Assembly: GCA_002347685.1 (NCBI GenBank)
Contig: DDWS01000051.1
Coordinates: 1-46,107, forward strand
DNA length: 46,107 nt
Direction: 5' to 3'
Source: Syntrophaceae bacterium UBA2280
Lineage (GTDB): Bacteria > Desulfobacterota > Syntrophia > Syntrophales > Smithellaceae
Below the pieces are notes generated by a model. That model saw only the letters and a list, made by a program, of their open reading frames with translations, ran no database searches and had not been told where the DNA came from. Position numbers and translations under genes: made by a program. This document shows positions 26,742-36,800 of the stretch, piece after piece. The first letter of the stretch is position 1. Each line of letters starts with the position of its first letter.

Positions 26742-28673
26742 ATGAAAAATCGATCTTTACGTTTCAAAATGTTAGTGGGCGGTGTGATGGCCGTGCTTAT
26801 TCCACTGCTGGCGGTGGGAGGATTCTCCGTCTACAGGGCCATGAACGCCCTGGAAGACGTATCCAAATCGCAGTCGCAGGAAGTAGCAAAGAGCCTTGCC
26901 AACATGGCGACTCTGGCCGTGCATGAGGAAATGAAAATCGTCACCCAGTTGGCCGCACGTGATGTGGTCATCAGCGCCGCCGCCGAGTATGCGGAAAGCC
27001 GGGCGATGGGAGGGGAACGTGCGGCAAAAGCCACGGCGGAAATGACCGCGATGGTTCAAAAAAGCGGCGGTGATTACGAAACAACCCTTGTGGTCGGCAT
27101 GGATGGCAAGGTCATCGCGGATGGCGTAAGCGGAAAAAACCAGGGCATTGACTTATCCGACAGGGATTATTTCAAGGAGGCAAAGAACGGCAAGGTCAGT
27201 GTCGGATCCGTTGTCAAATCGAGGGCGACCGGAAATACTGTCATGACATTCGGGGCACCCATTTATTCGAGCGCCAATCAAGTCATCGGCGTTGTCGGAA
27301 CCATCATCAATATTAATTTCCTCTCCGACAAGGTATCCGCCGCCAAACTGGGAAAGACAGGTTACGGTTTCGTCATCGATCAAACCGGTCTGATTATCGC
27401 CCACCCGAACAAAGAGCTGATTCTTGTCTTGAATACCATGGAACAAGAAGGGATGAGGGCGTTTACCACCAGAATGCTCGCCGGAGAAACCAGTGTCGAT
27501 AATTATACCTTTAAAGGTGTGTATAAAGTAGCGGGCTTCGCCCCCGTTCCCCTGGCCAAATGGAGCGTCTGCGTCACCCAGGACTACAGTGAATTCATGG
27601 CGCCGGCCTACCACCTGCTTTGGGTTATCACTCTGATCGGCATCCTCTTTCTGGTCGTGGCTGTGGTGGGAGTTTCCTTCTTCGCCCGGAGCATTGCCCT
27701 GCCGATCGGCCATGTCGCCGATGATCTCAATGATGCCTCCCAGCAGGTCGCTTCGGCATCCAGCCAGGTCGCGTCCGCCAGTCAAAGCCTGGCCGAAGGC
27801 GCCTCCGAACAGGCGTCCGCCCTGGAAGAGACATCCTCTTCACTCGAGGAGATGTCCTCCATGACCAAGCAAAACGCCGACAATGCTTCTCAGGCCAAAG
27901 CCCTGATGGGCCAGGCACGGCAGATTGTTGATAAAGTGGACGGGCAGATGAAAAGCATGGTCACGGCGATTCAGGAAGTAACCAAGTCGAGCGAACAGAC
28001 GGGAAACATCATCAAAACAATCGATGAAATTGCGTTCCAGACCAACCTGCTGGCTCTCAACGCTGCGGTGGAAGCAGCTCGGGCCGGTGAAGCCGGCGCG
28101 GGATTCGCTGTGGTGGCCGACGAGGTGCGCAATCTCGCCCTGCGGGCGGCGGAGGCGGCTAAAAACACTTCCGGTCTTATCGAAAACACCATCGTAACGG
28201 TCAAGAACAGCCGCGACCTGACCGAGCAGACCCAAAATGCCTTTAATGAAAACAGGGAAATCACCAACAAGGTGGGGCAGCTAATTGATGAGATCGCCGC
28301 CGCTTCGAACGAACAGGCCCAGGGAATCGGCCAGATCGGGAAGGCCGTGGCGGAAATGGACAAAGTAGTCCAGCAGACGGCCGCCAACGCGGAGGAATCG
28401 GCAAGTGCCGCTGAAGAGATGAACGCTCAAGCCGTGCAGATGGAAAACTATGTGGATAACCTCGTGTCGATCATCAATGGTGATCATGGCAAAGAGATTC
28501 CTGCCCAATCTCAACGGACTTCGGAGGGTAGTGGAAAACCTCCCGCACAGAAGACCGGCCAGCAGGGGACAAAAAAGTTGCTGACTGCCGGAACCGATGC
28601 CAAAAAGAAAAGCCGGCCGGTCCGTCCGCAGGATGTGATTCCGCTGGGCAAAAACGATTTTACTGATTTTTAG
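26742..28673 (+). CDS. Methyl-accepting chemotaxis protein with dCache sensor
   Basis: 643 residues from ATG 26742 (AAGGAGG SD); an ATG-led extension to 26715 is unlikely. A first membrane helix (MLVGGVMAVLIPLLAVGGFS) is followed by a periplasmic dCache domain (about 40-290: TTLVVGMDGKVIADG, DLSDRDYFKEAKNGKVSVG, GYGFVIDQTGLIIAHPN) and a second helix (LLWVITLIGILFLVVAVVGV). The signalling tip IDEIAFQTNLLALNAAVEAA plus GFAVVADEVRNLA is intact near residue 425. Between the second helix and the signalling domain there is almost no HAMP; only SIALPIGHVADDLND remains. There is no C-terminal CheR-tethering pentapeptide; it ends in a basic tail. Ligand unknown; a small metabolite is typical for dCache. 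Confidence 0.95.
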   Translation: MKNRSLRFKMLVGGVMAVLIPLLAVGGFSVYRAMNALEDVSKSQSQEVAKSLANMATLAVHEEMKIVTQLAARDVVISAAAEYAESRAMGGERAAKATAEMTAMVQKSGGDYETTLVVGMDGKVIADGVSGKNQGIDLSDRDYFKEAKNGKVSVGSVVKSRATGNTVMTFGAPIYSSANQVIGVVGTIININFLSDKVSAAKLGKTGYGFVIDQTGLIIAHPNKELILVLNTMEQEGMRAFTTRMLAGETSVDNYTFKGVYKVAGFAPVPLAKWSVCVTQDYSEFMAPAYHLLWVITLIGILFLVVAVVGVSFFARSIALPIGHVADDLNDASQQVASASSQVASASQSLAEGASEQASALEETSSSLEEMSSMTKQNADNASQAKALMGQARQIVDKVDGQMKSMVTAIQEVTKSSEQTGNIIKTIDEIAFQTNLLALNAAVEAARAGEAGAGFAVVADEVRNLALRAAEAAKNTSGLIENTIVTVKNSRDLTEQTQNAFNENREITNKVGQLIDEIAAASNEQAQGIGQIGKAVAEMDKVVQQTAANAEESASAAEEMNAQAVQMENYVDNLVSIINGDHGKEIPAQSQRTSEGSGKPPAQKTGQQGTKKLLTAGTDAKKKSRPVRPQDVIPLGKNDFTDF

Positions 28674-28690
28674 TTCACACTCTTTCCATG

Positions 28691-28731
28691 AAAAAAGCCG
28701 GCCGGGGAGGATTCCCCCGGCCGGCTTTTTT
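28691..28731. terminator. Bidirectional intrinsic terminator
   Basis: A very stable hairpin, GCCGGCCGGGG pairing with CCCCGGCCGGC, is flanked by an A run on the left and a T run on the right. It lies between the converging chemoreceptor and flavoprotein genes and can terminate both; its right edge touches the flavoprotein's stop codon. Confidence 0.92.
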
Positions 28732-30058
28732 ATTGAACCTGATTGCGGATGATGCCCTGAGCGGCAAGGATCCCGGAGATGGCCGCGCCCACAATGCCGC
28801 GACTCTTGCCTGTGCCGTCGCCGGCGACAAAAATCCCTTTGACATTTGTTTCCAGACAGGGGTCCGTCGGATACTGCGTATCGAAAAACTTGATTTCCGG
28901 CGCGTATAGCAGCGTGGATGGATGGAGAATGCCCGGAATGATTTTATCCAGAGATTTGAGCGACTCCCAGAGATTATCCATGATACGGGCGGGCATTGCC
29001 AGCGTGATGTCGCCGGGTGTCGCGGCACATGTGGCCTTGCAGACTTCGAAGTGACGCGTTTTGCTGTTAAATGTCTCAACTGAGCTTCTTCTCCCCTCCC
29101 GGAAATCCCCGATCCGCTGCACAATGGGTTTGCCACCGCCCAACAGGAAGAATTGCCGGGCAATGCTTTGCCCGTACCCGGTCGTATCGGATAACGGTTT
29201 GGTCAGGACAACGGTGTTAATCAGGGCAAAATTCGTGTTCCTGGTCTTTTTCCCGGAAAGGGCGTCTCCGTTCACCAGCCTGAAATCGCCGTAATTTTCC
29301 ATCCGCACCCGCCCGCCGGGATTGGTGCAGAAGGTTCGCACCCTGTCGCCGTGACGCGCGGTTGTGAAGATAAATTTGGGATCGTAAACAATGTCGGTGA
29401 TAAAATCGTAAAACTGCCGGTTGAGCTCCAGGCGAATCCCCACGTCAATCGGACCGAAATGATGATGCAGGCTCAGCTCATCGGCCACGTCGCGAAACCA
29501 GTAAGCGCCGCTTCGTCCCGGCGCGGCCAGAATCACCTGCGCCTGATAGCTGATACGCCTCTTGCCGCTTCGGCAATTCAGCCGAAAAAGGCTGTCCTTT
29601 TGTTTTTTGATGGTCACAACTTCCGTGCCCAGCAGAAATTCCGTTTTTTTCAGCCAGCCGCGTAAATAATCGACCAGCGCCTTGCCGTTGTCGGTTCCCC
29701 AGTGCCACTGCTCAGGCGCGATGAATTGAGCGCCGTGCTCGGAGGCCATCTCAGAGAGTGCCTGCAGCTTTTTGTTGTTATGAAGAAAGGTCACCTGCCG
29801 GCAGCGCGGGAACCGGACAAACACCTCTTTGACGTCCTGCATCATGGTTTCAGCCGTCGCGCGATCAATCTGCAGCGCATCGATATCCAGCCCGACACGG
29901 TAATCAAAGTTCAGTTTGCCGTCATTGAGAAGCCCGCCGGCCGGATAGGGATTGCGGTCGATGATGGCAATGTTACCCCATCCGAGTTTCTCCAGCCGGA
30001 GCGCGGCGAAAAGCCCGGCCGGACCTGAACCGATAATCGCAACATCATAGTTTTTCAC
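28730..30058 (-). CDS. FAD-dependent dehydrogenase-like protein (COG2509 type)
   Basis: 442 residues from a GTG at 30058, chosen for the SD GGGGAGG just upstream; an ATG at 30097 would add 13 residues ahead of the Rossmann fold. N-terminal dinucleotide motif VAIIGSGPAGLFAALRLEKL, then an FAD contact region (IIDRNPYPAGGLLNDGKLNF), a middle substrate domain, and the terminal FAD strand NVKGIFVAGDGTGKSRGIVG. This is the pattern of uncharacterised NAD(FAD)-utilising dehydrogenases grouped as COG2509. Cysteines occur in HFEVCKATCAATPG. Cytosolic. The reaction is unknown and no operon partner is adjacent. Confidence 0.85.
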   Translation of the reverse strand: MKNYDVAIIGSGPAGLFAALRLEKLGWGNIAIIDRNPYPAGGLLNDGKLNFDYRVGLDIDALQIDRATAETMMQDVKEVFVRFPRCRQVTFLHNNKKLQALSEMASEHGAQFIAPEQWHWGTDNGKALVDYLRGWLKKTEFLLGTEVVTIKKQKDSLFRLNCRSGKRRISYQAQVILAAPGRSGAYWFRDVADELSLHHHFGPIDVGIRLELNRQFYDFITDIVYDPKFIFTTARHGDRVRTFCTNPGGRVRMENYGDFRLVNGDALSGKKTRNTNFALINTVVLTKPLSDTTGYGQSIARQFFLLGGGKPIVQRIGDFREGRRSSVETFNSKTRHFEVCKATCAATPGDITLAMPARIMDNLWESLKSLDKIIPGILHPSTLLYAPEIKFFDTQYPTDPCLETNVKGIFVAGDGTGKSRGIVGAAISGILAAQGIIRNQVQ

Positions 30059-30340
30059 TGTCACCTCCCCGGCTTGGTATTGCCTGCTGCCATCCATACT
30101 ATAACGTATCCAATACTTTGCAAGATAAAATCCCGAAGGATGAATCCCTGCTGAAATCCGTCAATCAGGACATCCGGCGTTGACGCCTTGCACGAACATC
30201 TGCGTAAAGCGCTAAACCATGATTTTTCAGGATTCCCTTCACAGCCTCTATCCGTCAACTTTTCACATATTCTCCTTTTGACCCGTGCCGGTCTTGTGAT
30301 ATGTAACCCAAAGCACTACGGGAAGGAAGAGGCCTCTAAA

Positions 30341-32056
30341 ATGGAGTCACTGAAGCTCGGCGCAAAAACGGTTGAAAAAACGATTGAAAGCACTCCGGAA
30401 TATATGAGGAAGCTCTTCATCATGCCCGATTCGTCGGACAGGTTCGTGGAATTCGGCATTCATTTGCTCGACCTGATTCACGATTTTTTTAAAGAGAAAG
30501 GCGGGATCCACTCTTCCATCTCCATGGAGGATCTGGCCGAAATATTCAACACCATCGAGATGCCCGACCATCCCCGGCTCATCAAGGATGTCCTGGACGA
30601 AATCAAACACAATGTCGTCAAGCATTCGGTAAAAGTGGCCAACCCTTATTACATCGGCCACATGACCAGCGCTGTTCCCTATTTCATGATCCTGCTGGAA
30701 ATGATTGCCGTAAGCCTCAACCAAAACCAGGTGAAGATCGAGAGCGCCAAGGCATCCTCCTTCGTAGAAAGGGAGTTTTTGTGCTGGATTCACCGGCTCA
30801 TCTACAACGGCACACCGGATTTTTATTCCAAACATATCCAGAACCCGAAAATCGCCCTGGGCAACATCACCTCGGACGGAACGCTCGCCAATATGACAGG
30901 CCTGACGCTTGCCATGGCCAAGGCGTTTCCACCCGATCACAGGGGCTTTAAGGGGATCCGGAAGGAAGGACTCGTAAGAGCCCTTGATCACTACGGCTAC
31001 AGACAGGCGCTCATCCTCGTTTCCATGCGCGGGCACTACTCCATCAGCAAGGCGGGCACCCTTCTCGGCATCGGCGATCAGGGGGTCATCCGGATTCCTG
31101 TCCAACCCTGCATCAATAAAATTGATATCCATAAACTTCAGCGCACAGTGGCAAAGATCAGAAAAGAAGACCGGATCGCCGGGAAACCGACAAAATTTGT
31201 TGCCGTCGTCGGCATCGCCGGAACCACAGAGACAGGCAACATTGACGATCTGGATTCCCTGGCCGCCATCGCGCACGAGCTTGGCGCCCATTTCCATGTG
31301 GACGCGGCATGGGGCGGCGGGGCCCTGCTCATGGACGGCGCGCGGGAAATGATGCGGGGAATCGAGAAGGCCGATTCCGTGACCATGGACGGCCATAAGC
31401 TCCTTTTTGCGCCAAACAGCCTGGGAATCTGTGTGTTCAGGAATGTGGATGATTCCAGATTCCTCTACCACACATCCAACTACATCATCCGCAAAGGTTC
31501 CGTGGACCAGGGCAGATTTACCATTGAAGGTTCCCGGCCGTTTGCCTGCCTCAAATCATGGGCGTCCATCAAGATCCTCGGTAAAACCGGCTACAAAATC
31601 CTGTTTGACCACGCGCGCGATCTGCAAAACACCTTCGTGAGATTTATCGAACGGGATCCTCTTTTCGAACTGCTCAATACCCCCGAGCTCTTTATCATTA
31701 TATACCGGTTCATTCCTGAAGAGTTAAGATCGCAGCTCAACACGTTGATGAAGAACCCAAAAAAGCACCCGGAGCGCATCACCGCCGTCAACAAGCTGAT
31801 CAACACCCTCAACATTGAGCTGCACAAAACCATCCGCGATCATGACATGTCTTTCGTCTCCCGCACCCAGATTGAGTCGACCCGATACGCGCCGAGAAAG
31901 ACCGTCGTGCTGAGGGCCATCACCATCAACCCCAACACGGAACGCAAAATGCTCAGGCAGATCCTGGGCGAGCACCGGCGCATGGGCATCCGGTTGTGGC
32001 GGAGCATGAGGAAGAATTGTCTGGACGAAAACGGACAGCTCAAGACAGCATGGTAA
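30341..32056 (+). CDS. panP: PLP-dependent decarboxylase, PanP-like (aspartate 1-decarboxylase type)
   Basis: 571 residues from ATG 30341; the frame is open to 30188 but the extra 51 residues do not fit the family. Group II decarboxylase fold: NPYYIGHMTSAVPYFMILLE, GNITSDGTLANMTGLTLA, Asp in HFHVDAAWGGGALLMDG, and the PLP lysine Lys353 in TMDGHKLLFAPNS. The SDGTLAN variant and overall length fit the PanP group, which makes beta-alanine from aspartate for pantothenate and CoA. Glutamate or other amino acids cannot be excluded from sequence alone. It stands alone with its stop 9 bases from that of the converging acyl-CoA ligase, with no obvious terminator between. Confidence 0.82.
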   Translation: MESLKLGAKTVEKTIESTPEYMRKLFIMPDSSDRFVEFGIHLLDLIHDFFKEKGGIHSSISMEDLAEIFNTIEMPDHPRLIKDVLDEIKHNVVKHSVKVANPYYIGHMTSAVPYFMILLEMIAVSLNQNQVKIESAKASSFVEREFLCWIHRLIYNGTPDFYSKHIQNPKIALGNITSDGTLANMTGLTLAMAKAFPPDHRGFKGIRKEGLVRALDHYGYRQALILVSMRGHYSISKAGTLLGIGDQGVIRIPVQPCINKIDIHKLQRTVAKIRKEDRIAGKPTKFVAVVGIAGTTETGNIDDLDSLAAIAHELGAHFHVDAAWGGGALLMDGAREMMRGIEKADSVTMDGHKLLFAPNSLGICVFRNVDDSRFLYHTSNYIIRKGSVDQGRFTIEGSRPFACLKSWASIKILGKTGYKILFDHARDLQNTFVRFIERDPLFELLNTPELFIIIYRFIPEELRSQLNTLMKNPKKHPERITAVNKLINTLNIELHKTIRDHDMSFVSRTQIESTRYAPRKTVVLRAITINPNTERKMLRQILGEHRRMGIRLWRSMRKNCLDENGQLKTAW

Positions 32057-32064
32057 TCGCTGGA

Positions 32065-33780
32065 TCATCCCACGTACTTCCCTTCCGCTTTTAATCTGGC
32101 GATTTCTTCTTTTTCCAGCACATTGAAAGCGACTTTGCCGACCAGGGTTTTGGGGAGATCCTTGCGGAATTCTATGGACCGCGGGCAGCTCCACTTAATC
32201 AGATGCTCGCGGCAATGATCAATCAGTTCCTGCTTCATTTCCGGACGCTCATCGGTCGGATCTTTCAAAACGACAAACGCCTTCACCACCTGCACCTGTG
32301 CTTCATCGGGGACACCGACCACGCAGGCATCCTGCACTTTCGGATGCCGGTAGAGGATATCCTCCACCTGCGCCGGGTAAACATTCATGCCCGAGGACTT
32401 GATCATCCTTTTTTGCCGCAGCTTGAAGTAAAAAAATCCGTCTTCATCCATCGTGCCGATATCCCCGGTGTGCAGCCAGATCCGGCCGTCGGTGTGGCGC
32501 TTGAGCGTATCGGCGGTTTCTTCCGGCTGGTCCAGGTAGCCCATCATCACGGCGGGGCCGGAAACACAGATTTCTCCCTCTTCGCTAGGCGGCACTTCAT
32601 CCGTGGTTTCAATCCGGACGATCTTGGCCAGCATATCCGGGAAAGGCACGCCGATGCTGCCTTCGCGGTAATAACCAATCGGCATGGCCATAATGGCGGT
32701 GACCGCTTCGGTAAGCCCGTAGCCTTCCAGAAGCTGAATGTTTCCGCCCTGCTTTTTAACCAGCTGCTCGAACCGTTCTTTGACGGGCCGTGGCAATGCA
32801 TCCGCGCCGGAAAATGTCGCCCGCAGACAGGACAAATCCGCCTTGTGCATTTTGGGATTGCGCGACAGCGCGTCATAGAGCGTGGGCACACCGACCACAA
32901 AAGAAGGTTTGCGCGAACGGATCAAATCGGCAACCGTCTCCGGCGTGAAGATTGGCACCAATATGCTTTTGCCGCCCCCCATAAAGCAGGCATTGATGCA
33001 CACGCCCAGGCCAAAGCCATGAAAGATCGGTAAAATGGCCAGAATGGAATCGGCCCCGGAAAGGTTTCCCCATTCCGACACCTGCTTGCCTTCAGAGATG
33101 AAATTCATATTGGAAAGCATGATGCCCTTGGGCACACCTGTGGTGCCGCCGCTGTAAAGAATCACAGCCAGATCATCCGTGTCCATCGGGGCCTGCGGTG
33201 CCGGCGTGTATCCGTCCTTCATCAGATCAGCCCACCATCGGACCATCGGGTCTTTTGGTACCTTCGGGATCAACCGGCTCTTGGTCAGATGAAAACCGAT
33301 GCGTTTGACAAACGGCAGGTAATCCGGAATCCGCGCCAGAATTAATGTCTCCAAAGGCGTTGTTTTTTGAGCTTCCTTGAATTTGGCGTAGAAGGCATCG
33401 ATGGTCAGGGCGAAACGGCTTTTGGCGACATTGATATAAAATTCAATTTCTTTGGCGGTTGACAGGGGATGAATCATGCTGGAGACGGCGCCCAGTTTGT
33501 TGGCGGCGTAAAAACAGATAATCCCCTGCGGGGTGGTGGGCATCGAGATGGTGATGCGTTCATCTTTTTGAAGCCCCAGTGCCGCCAGCGCGTCGGCACA
33601 TTGGTCGATCTCTGAAACAAACTGATTGTACGTGGATGTGTAGCCGAGAAAATCATAGGCAATGCCGTCCGGTTTTTCCCGCGCCGTCTGCAACAGCGCC
33701 TCGTACATCGTGACACGAGGGTAATCAATGGTGTGCGGAACATGTTGATAAAACTTCAACCAGGGTTTGAGCTCATACAT
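32065..33780 (-). CDS. Acyl-CoA/acyl-ACP synthetase (AMP-forming, FadD-like)
   Basis: 571 residues, ATG 33780 with SD GGGAGG. All ANL-superfamily motifs are present: P-loop-like YSGGTTGVPKGIMLSN, motif GYGLTEAVTAIMAMP, adenylate contact LHTGDIGTMDEDGFFYFK, hinge and A8 region KRMIKSSGMNVYPAQVEDIL, and the catalytic lysine region LPKTLVGKVAFNVLEK. It would activate a carboxylic acid, probably a fatty acid, as acyl-AMP then acyl-CoA. It lies 39 bases downstream of the MMPL exporter-methyltransferase fusion on the same strand, so the activated acid and the exported product may belong to one lipid pathway. Confidence 0.92.
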   Translation of the reverse strand: MYELKPWLKFYQHVPHTIDYPRVTMYEALLQTAREKPDGIAYDFLGYTSTYNQFVSEIDQCADALAALGLQKDERITISMPTTPQGIICFYAANKLGAVSSMIHPLSTAKEIEFYINVAKSRFALTIDAFYAKFKEAQKTTPLETLILARIPDYLPFVKRIGFHLTKSRLIPKVPKDPMVRWWADLMKDGYTPAPQAPMDTDDLAVILYSGGTTGVPKGIMLSNMNFISEGKQVSEWGNLSGADSILAILPIFHGFGLGVCINACFMGGGKSILVPIFTPETVADLIRSRKPSFVVGVPTLYDALSRNPKMHKADLSCLRATFSGADALPRPVKERFEQLVKKQGGNIQLLEGYGLTEAVTAIMAMPIGYYREGSIGVPFPDMLAKIVRIETTDEVPPSEEGEICVSGPAVMMGYLDQPEETADTLKRHTDGRIWLHTGDIGTMDEDGFFYFKLRQKRMIKSSGMNVYPAQVEDILYRHPKVQDACVVGVPDEAQVQVVKAFVVLKDPTDERPEMKQELIDHCREHLIKWSCPRSIEFRKDLPKTLVGKVAFNVLEKEEIARLKAEGKYVG

Positions 33781-33819
33781 GGTGGCACCTCCCGGAACTA
33801 CCGTTAACAGTTATCAGCC

Positions 33820-36800
33820 TTACGCCTTACTTCCCTGAAACCATTTCTCTTCCACGCCGGCGGTGGGAGAGTCGGAGACAGTCACTCTGAAACCGGCCGC
33901 CGACATCAGCCCGATCATTTCGTCGGATCTGCGGAAGCGCTCCTGCATGCCTGCCATCCTTAAACGGGTCGACTCCACCCAGCGCTTCCAGGGAACTTTT
34001 CTGCCGGATGGAACCGTCGCGCGGATGAGCAGTGTGCCGCCCGAATCCAGTTTATCGTAAATCCGCCGTAAAATAAGCCGGACTTCCTCATCGGATATCA
34101 GATGGATCATGTCCAGCATCATCACATGATCCACGGTCCCCTCCACGTCCGGCAGATCAGGAGCAAGACCTGCTTTCACCCGGCCGCGGTCTCCGATGAC
34201 CCGATTGGCAATGAACACCCTTTCCTCATCCGGCTCCAGGCCGAACACGCGCGCCTGCGGATAGAGCTCCAGAAGCCAGGCGGCCGGAACGCCGAATCCG
34301 CAGCCGATATCTATAATCCGGCGGGGATTCTGAACATACCGGTGCAGCTCGGAAAACATCGGGTCCATTTTCAGCTTCATGCGCGCGAAGATGCGCGGAT
34401 GACCGGGCAGGTGACGAAAACGCAATACCGTCCTTCGCGCATGTTCAGGAGAACCTGCCTCCACAGGGCCGCCGGGAAAATCAAACGGCGCGAAAATCTT
34501 CTGCATCAGTGTCGGCAAAATGAAATACGTGCCCAAAAGCGAATAGGCGATGCCGAAAAGAGACGTCAGCCCGATGCTGCGCAAAAGCGAATGCTCCGCA
34601 AGCGCCAGCACGCCGAAGCCGATAAACGTGGTCGCGGCTGCCAGAAATACCGACAGCTTGATACGGTCCATCGCCGGATGACGCTCGTCGGGGTAGCGCT
34701 GATACATGCAGACATAGTAAATCGCATAATCGATTCCCATGCCCATGATGACGATCCACAACATGATGCCGGGAATGTCCAGCGGATGGCCGATCAGTTT
34801 CAGCGTGCCGAGCGTGGCTACCAGCGCGAAGGTAATCGGCGCCAGCACAGCCAGAGACAAACGCCAGTCCAGGAAAAACAGAAAAACGACCAGGATAATT
34901 CCGATGCTGACGATGAGAGCGATCTCGATAAAAATATGCGTCAGGAATTCGCCCAGTCTGGTATTGAACAAATCCGCATCAAACATTTTTGCCGAACCCG
35001 CCTCGGTCAGCCGGTCAAAAAAGGATTGCGCATTGTAATTTTTCCCGGTCGTAAGCAGACTCAACTGAACGTATCCTGCCGCGGTTTTCGTGATCCCGAA
35101 CAGGTCAAAGTATGAAACGGGAATCTCCATGAAACCGGGATACCCGGACGAAAGGGTTCGAAAGAAGGGATCGAAGGCCTCCACGGTAAAACCGTTTTGG
35201 ACCGCAGCCTTGCTGATCAGGCTTTTCACCATGAGCCTTCGCTCAAGCGTCCAGAAGGCCCGCCAGGCTGCAAAATTCTGCCTGCCGGTTTCTTCCGACG
35301 GAAACAGCGCCGAAGGCAGAAACGCGCCCGCCAGTCTCCCGTTTTGGACATCCGAGTCCAGAAGCGGTTGCAGACGGTCGCCGGACTGCTGCAATTCCTT
35401 CATGGTCGGGGCTTCCAGATATAGATAGCACTTGCCGGACAAATCCCCCCAGACGCTCTGAATTTTTTCTTCCGCGGCGAGTGTCTCCGGACGGACGGAA
35501 TTCATCGCCTGGAGGTTCACGTCGAAAACCGGCTTGGCAAATATCAGCATGACCAGGCCGAAAATCAGGGCAGCCATCCACTTCCAGCGCGCGGGCGCGG
35601 CGAGTTTCCTGACCATCGATTGCAGCCGGGGATTGCCCGGACGCTTCGCGGGCGGCATGACCGGAAAAATCACCGGAAAAATGTAATGAACGAAAAGCAG
35701 GGCAAAGGTCGCGCCCAGCGCGGCAAAAACACCAATTTGCGCCAGAATTTTAAAATCGCTCACCAGCAGCAGTAAAAAAGCCCCCAGTGTAGTCAACACG
35801 GATAGAAGCTCCGCTGTCCACAGCTGTCTGGCGACGCTCCGGCCGTACGTCTTGATCGGCTGGTCCAGAAACAACAGGTAGGTCAGCCCCAGGTCCACGG
35901 TAAACGCCATAATCGCGCCGCCGAACCCAATGGCCAGAATGGATATGGATGAAAATAAAAAGGAACAGACAAATAGCGCGACCATCGCACCGACAGTGGA
36001 GGGAATGAGCGCCAGAAGACCGATCAGCGGACGGGGAAATGTAAAAAGCAAAAGCAGGGCGATGGCGAGCGTGGTCAGAATGATCGCCAGGCGCGTGTCA
36101 CGTTTGGCGATGGTTTCGTTATCGATCGCCGCGCGGTAAGCCCCTGTGGAAAAGAATACATAGCCCCCGGATGAAAATTCCTGATCGGATCGCAACTGAG
36201 CTTCGATCCGGTTCACAAGCGACGAGATCGAGGCGGCCAGAGTCGAGTCCGTTCCCGATCCGTCGATGTGGGCGACAACCAGCGCGTGCCGGCCGTCTGC
36301 CGATAGCAACTGGCCGCGATAAAATTGCGCGCCGGAGGCGGGCAGCATGGCCGATAGCGGCTTGAGGACAATTCCCGAAAAACCAAGCGGGTCTTTCGCG
36401 ATGCGCTCGGCGCTGCCGATGCCCTCGAGTTGCTCTAAACTGCGCCGGGTTTCGGTAAACACCCCGGATATATTTTCCGGCGTCAGAAGCGGCCGGATTT
36501 TTTCCTCCAGTGCGGCATCATCAAACAAAACAGGCAGCCGCTCCATAACAAGCCCCATGAGCTCAGGGAAAAACCGGGCATGGTCGCTTATCCCGACCTG
36601 AGTAAAATAACCGCTCTGGCGGAGGCGTTCCTCAACAAAAAGGGCGGCTCTCACAAGGCGTTCCCTGTCGGCCGAAGCCTGTTCCAGATGGATGATCACT
36701 CTGTCTTGAACCGGTAAATGCTCGATGATCAGACGCGCGTCGGCCAGCACCGGATCGGTCTGCGGCATGGACTGCAAAATGTCCGTCTCAACCTTAAGAA

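Noticed and set aside
30347..31471. 374-codon open frame on the minus strand
   Set aside because: Antisense to the PLP decarboxylase, which carries all catalytic motifs.
34102..35115. 337-codon plus-strand frame rich in His, Arg and Gln
   Set aside because: Antisense to membrane helices and the methyltransferase of the MMPL fusion; composition typical of shadow frames.
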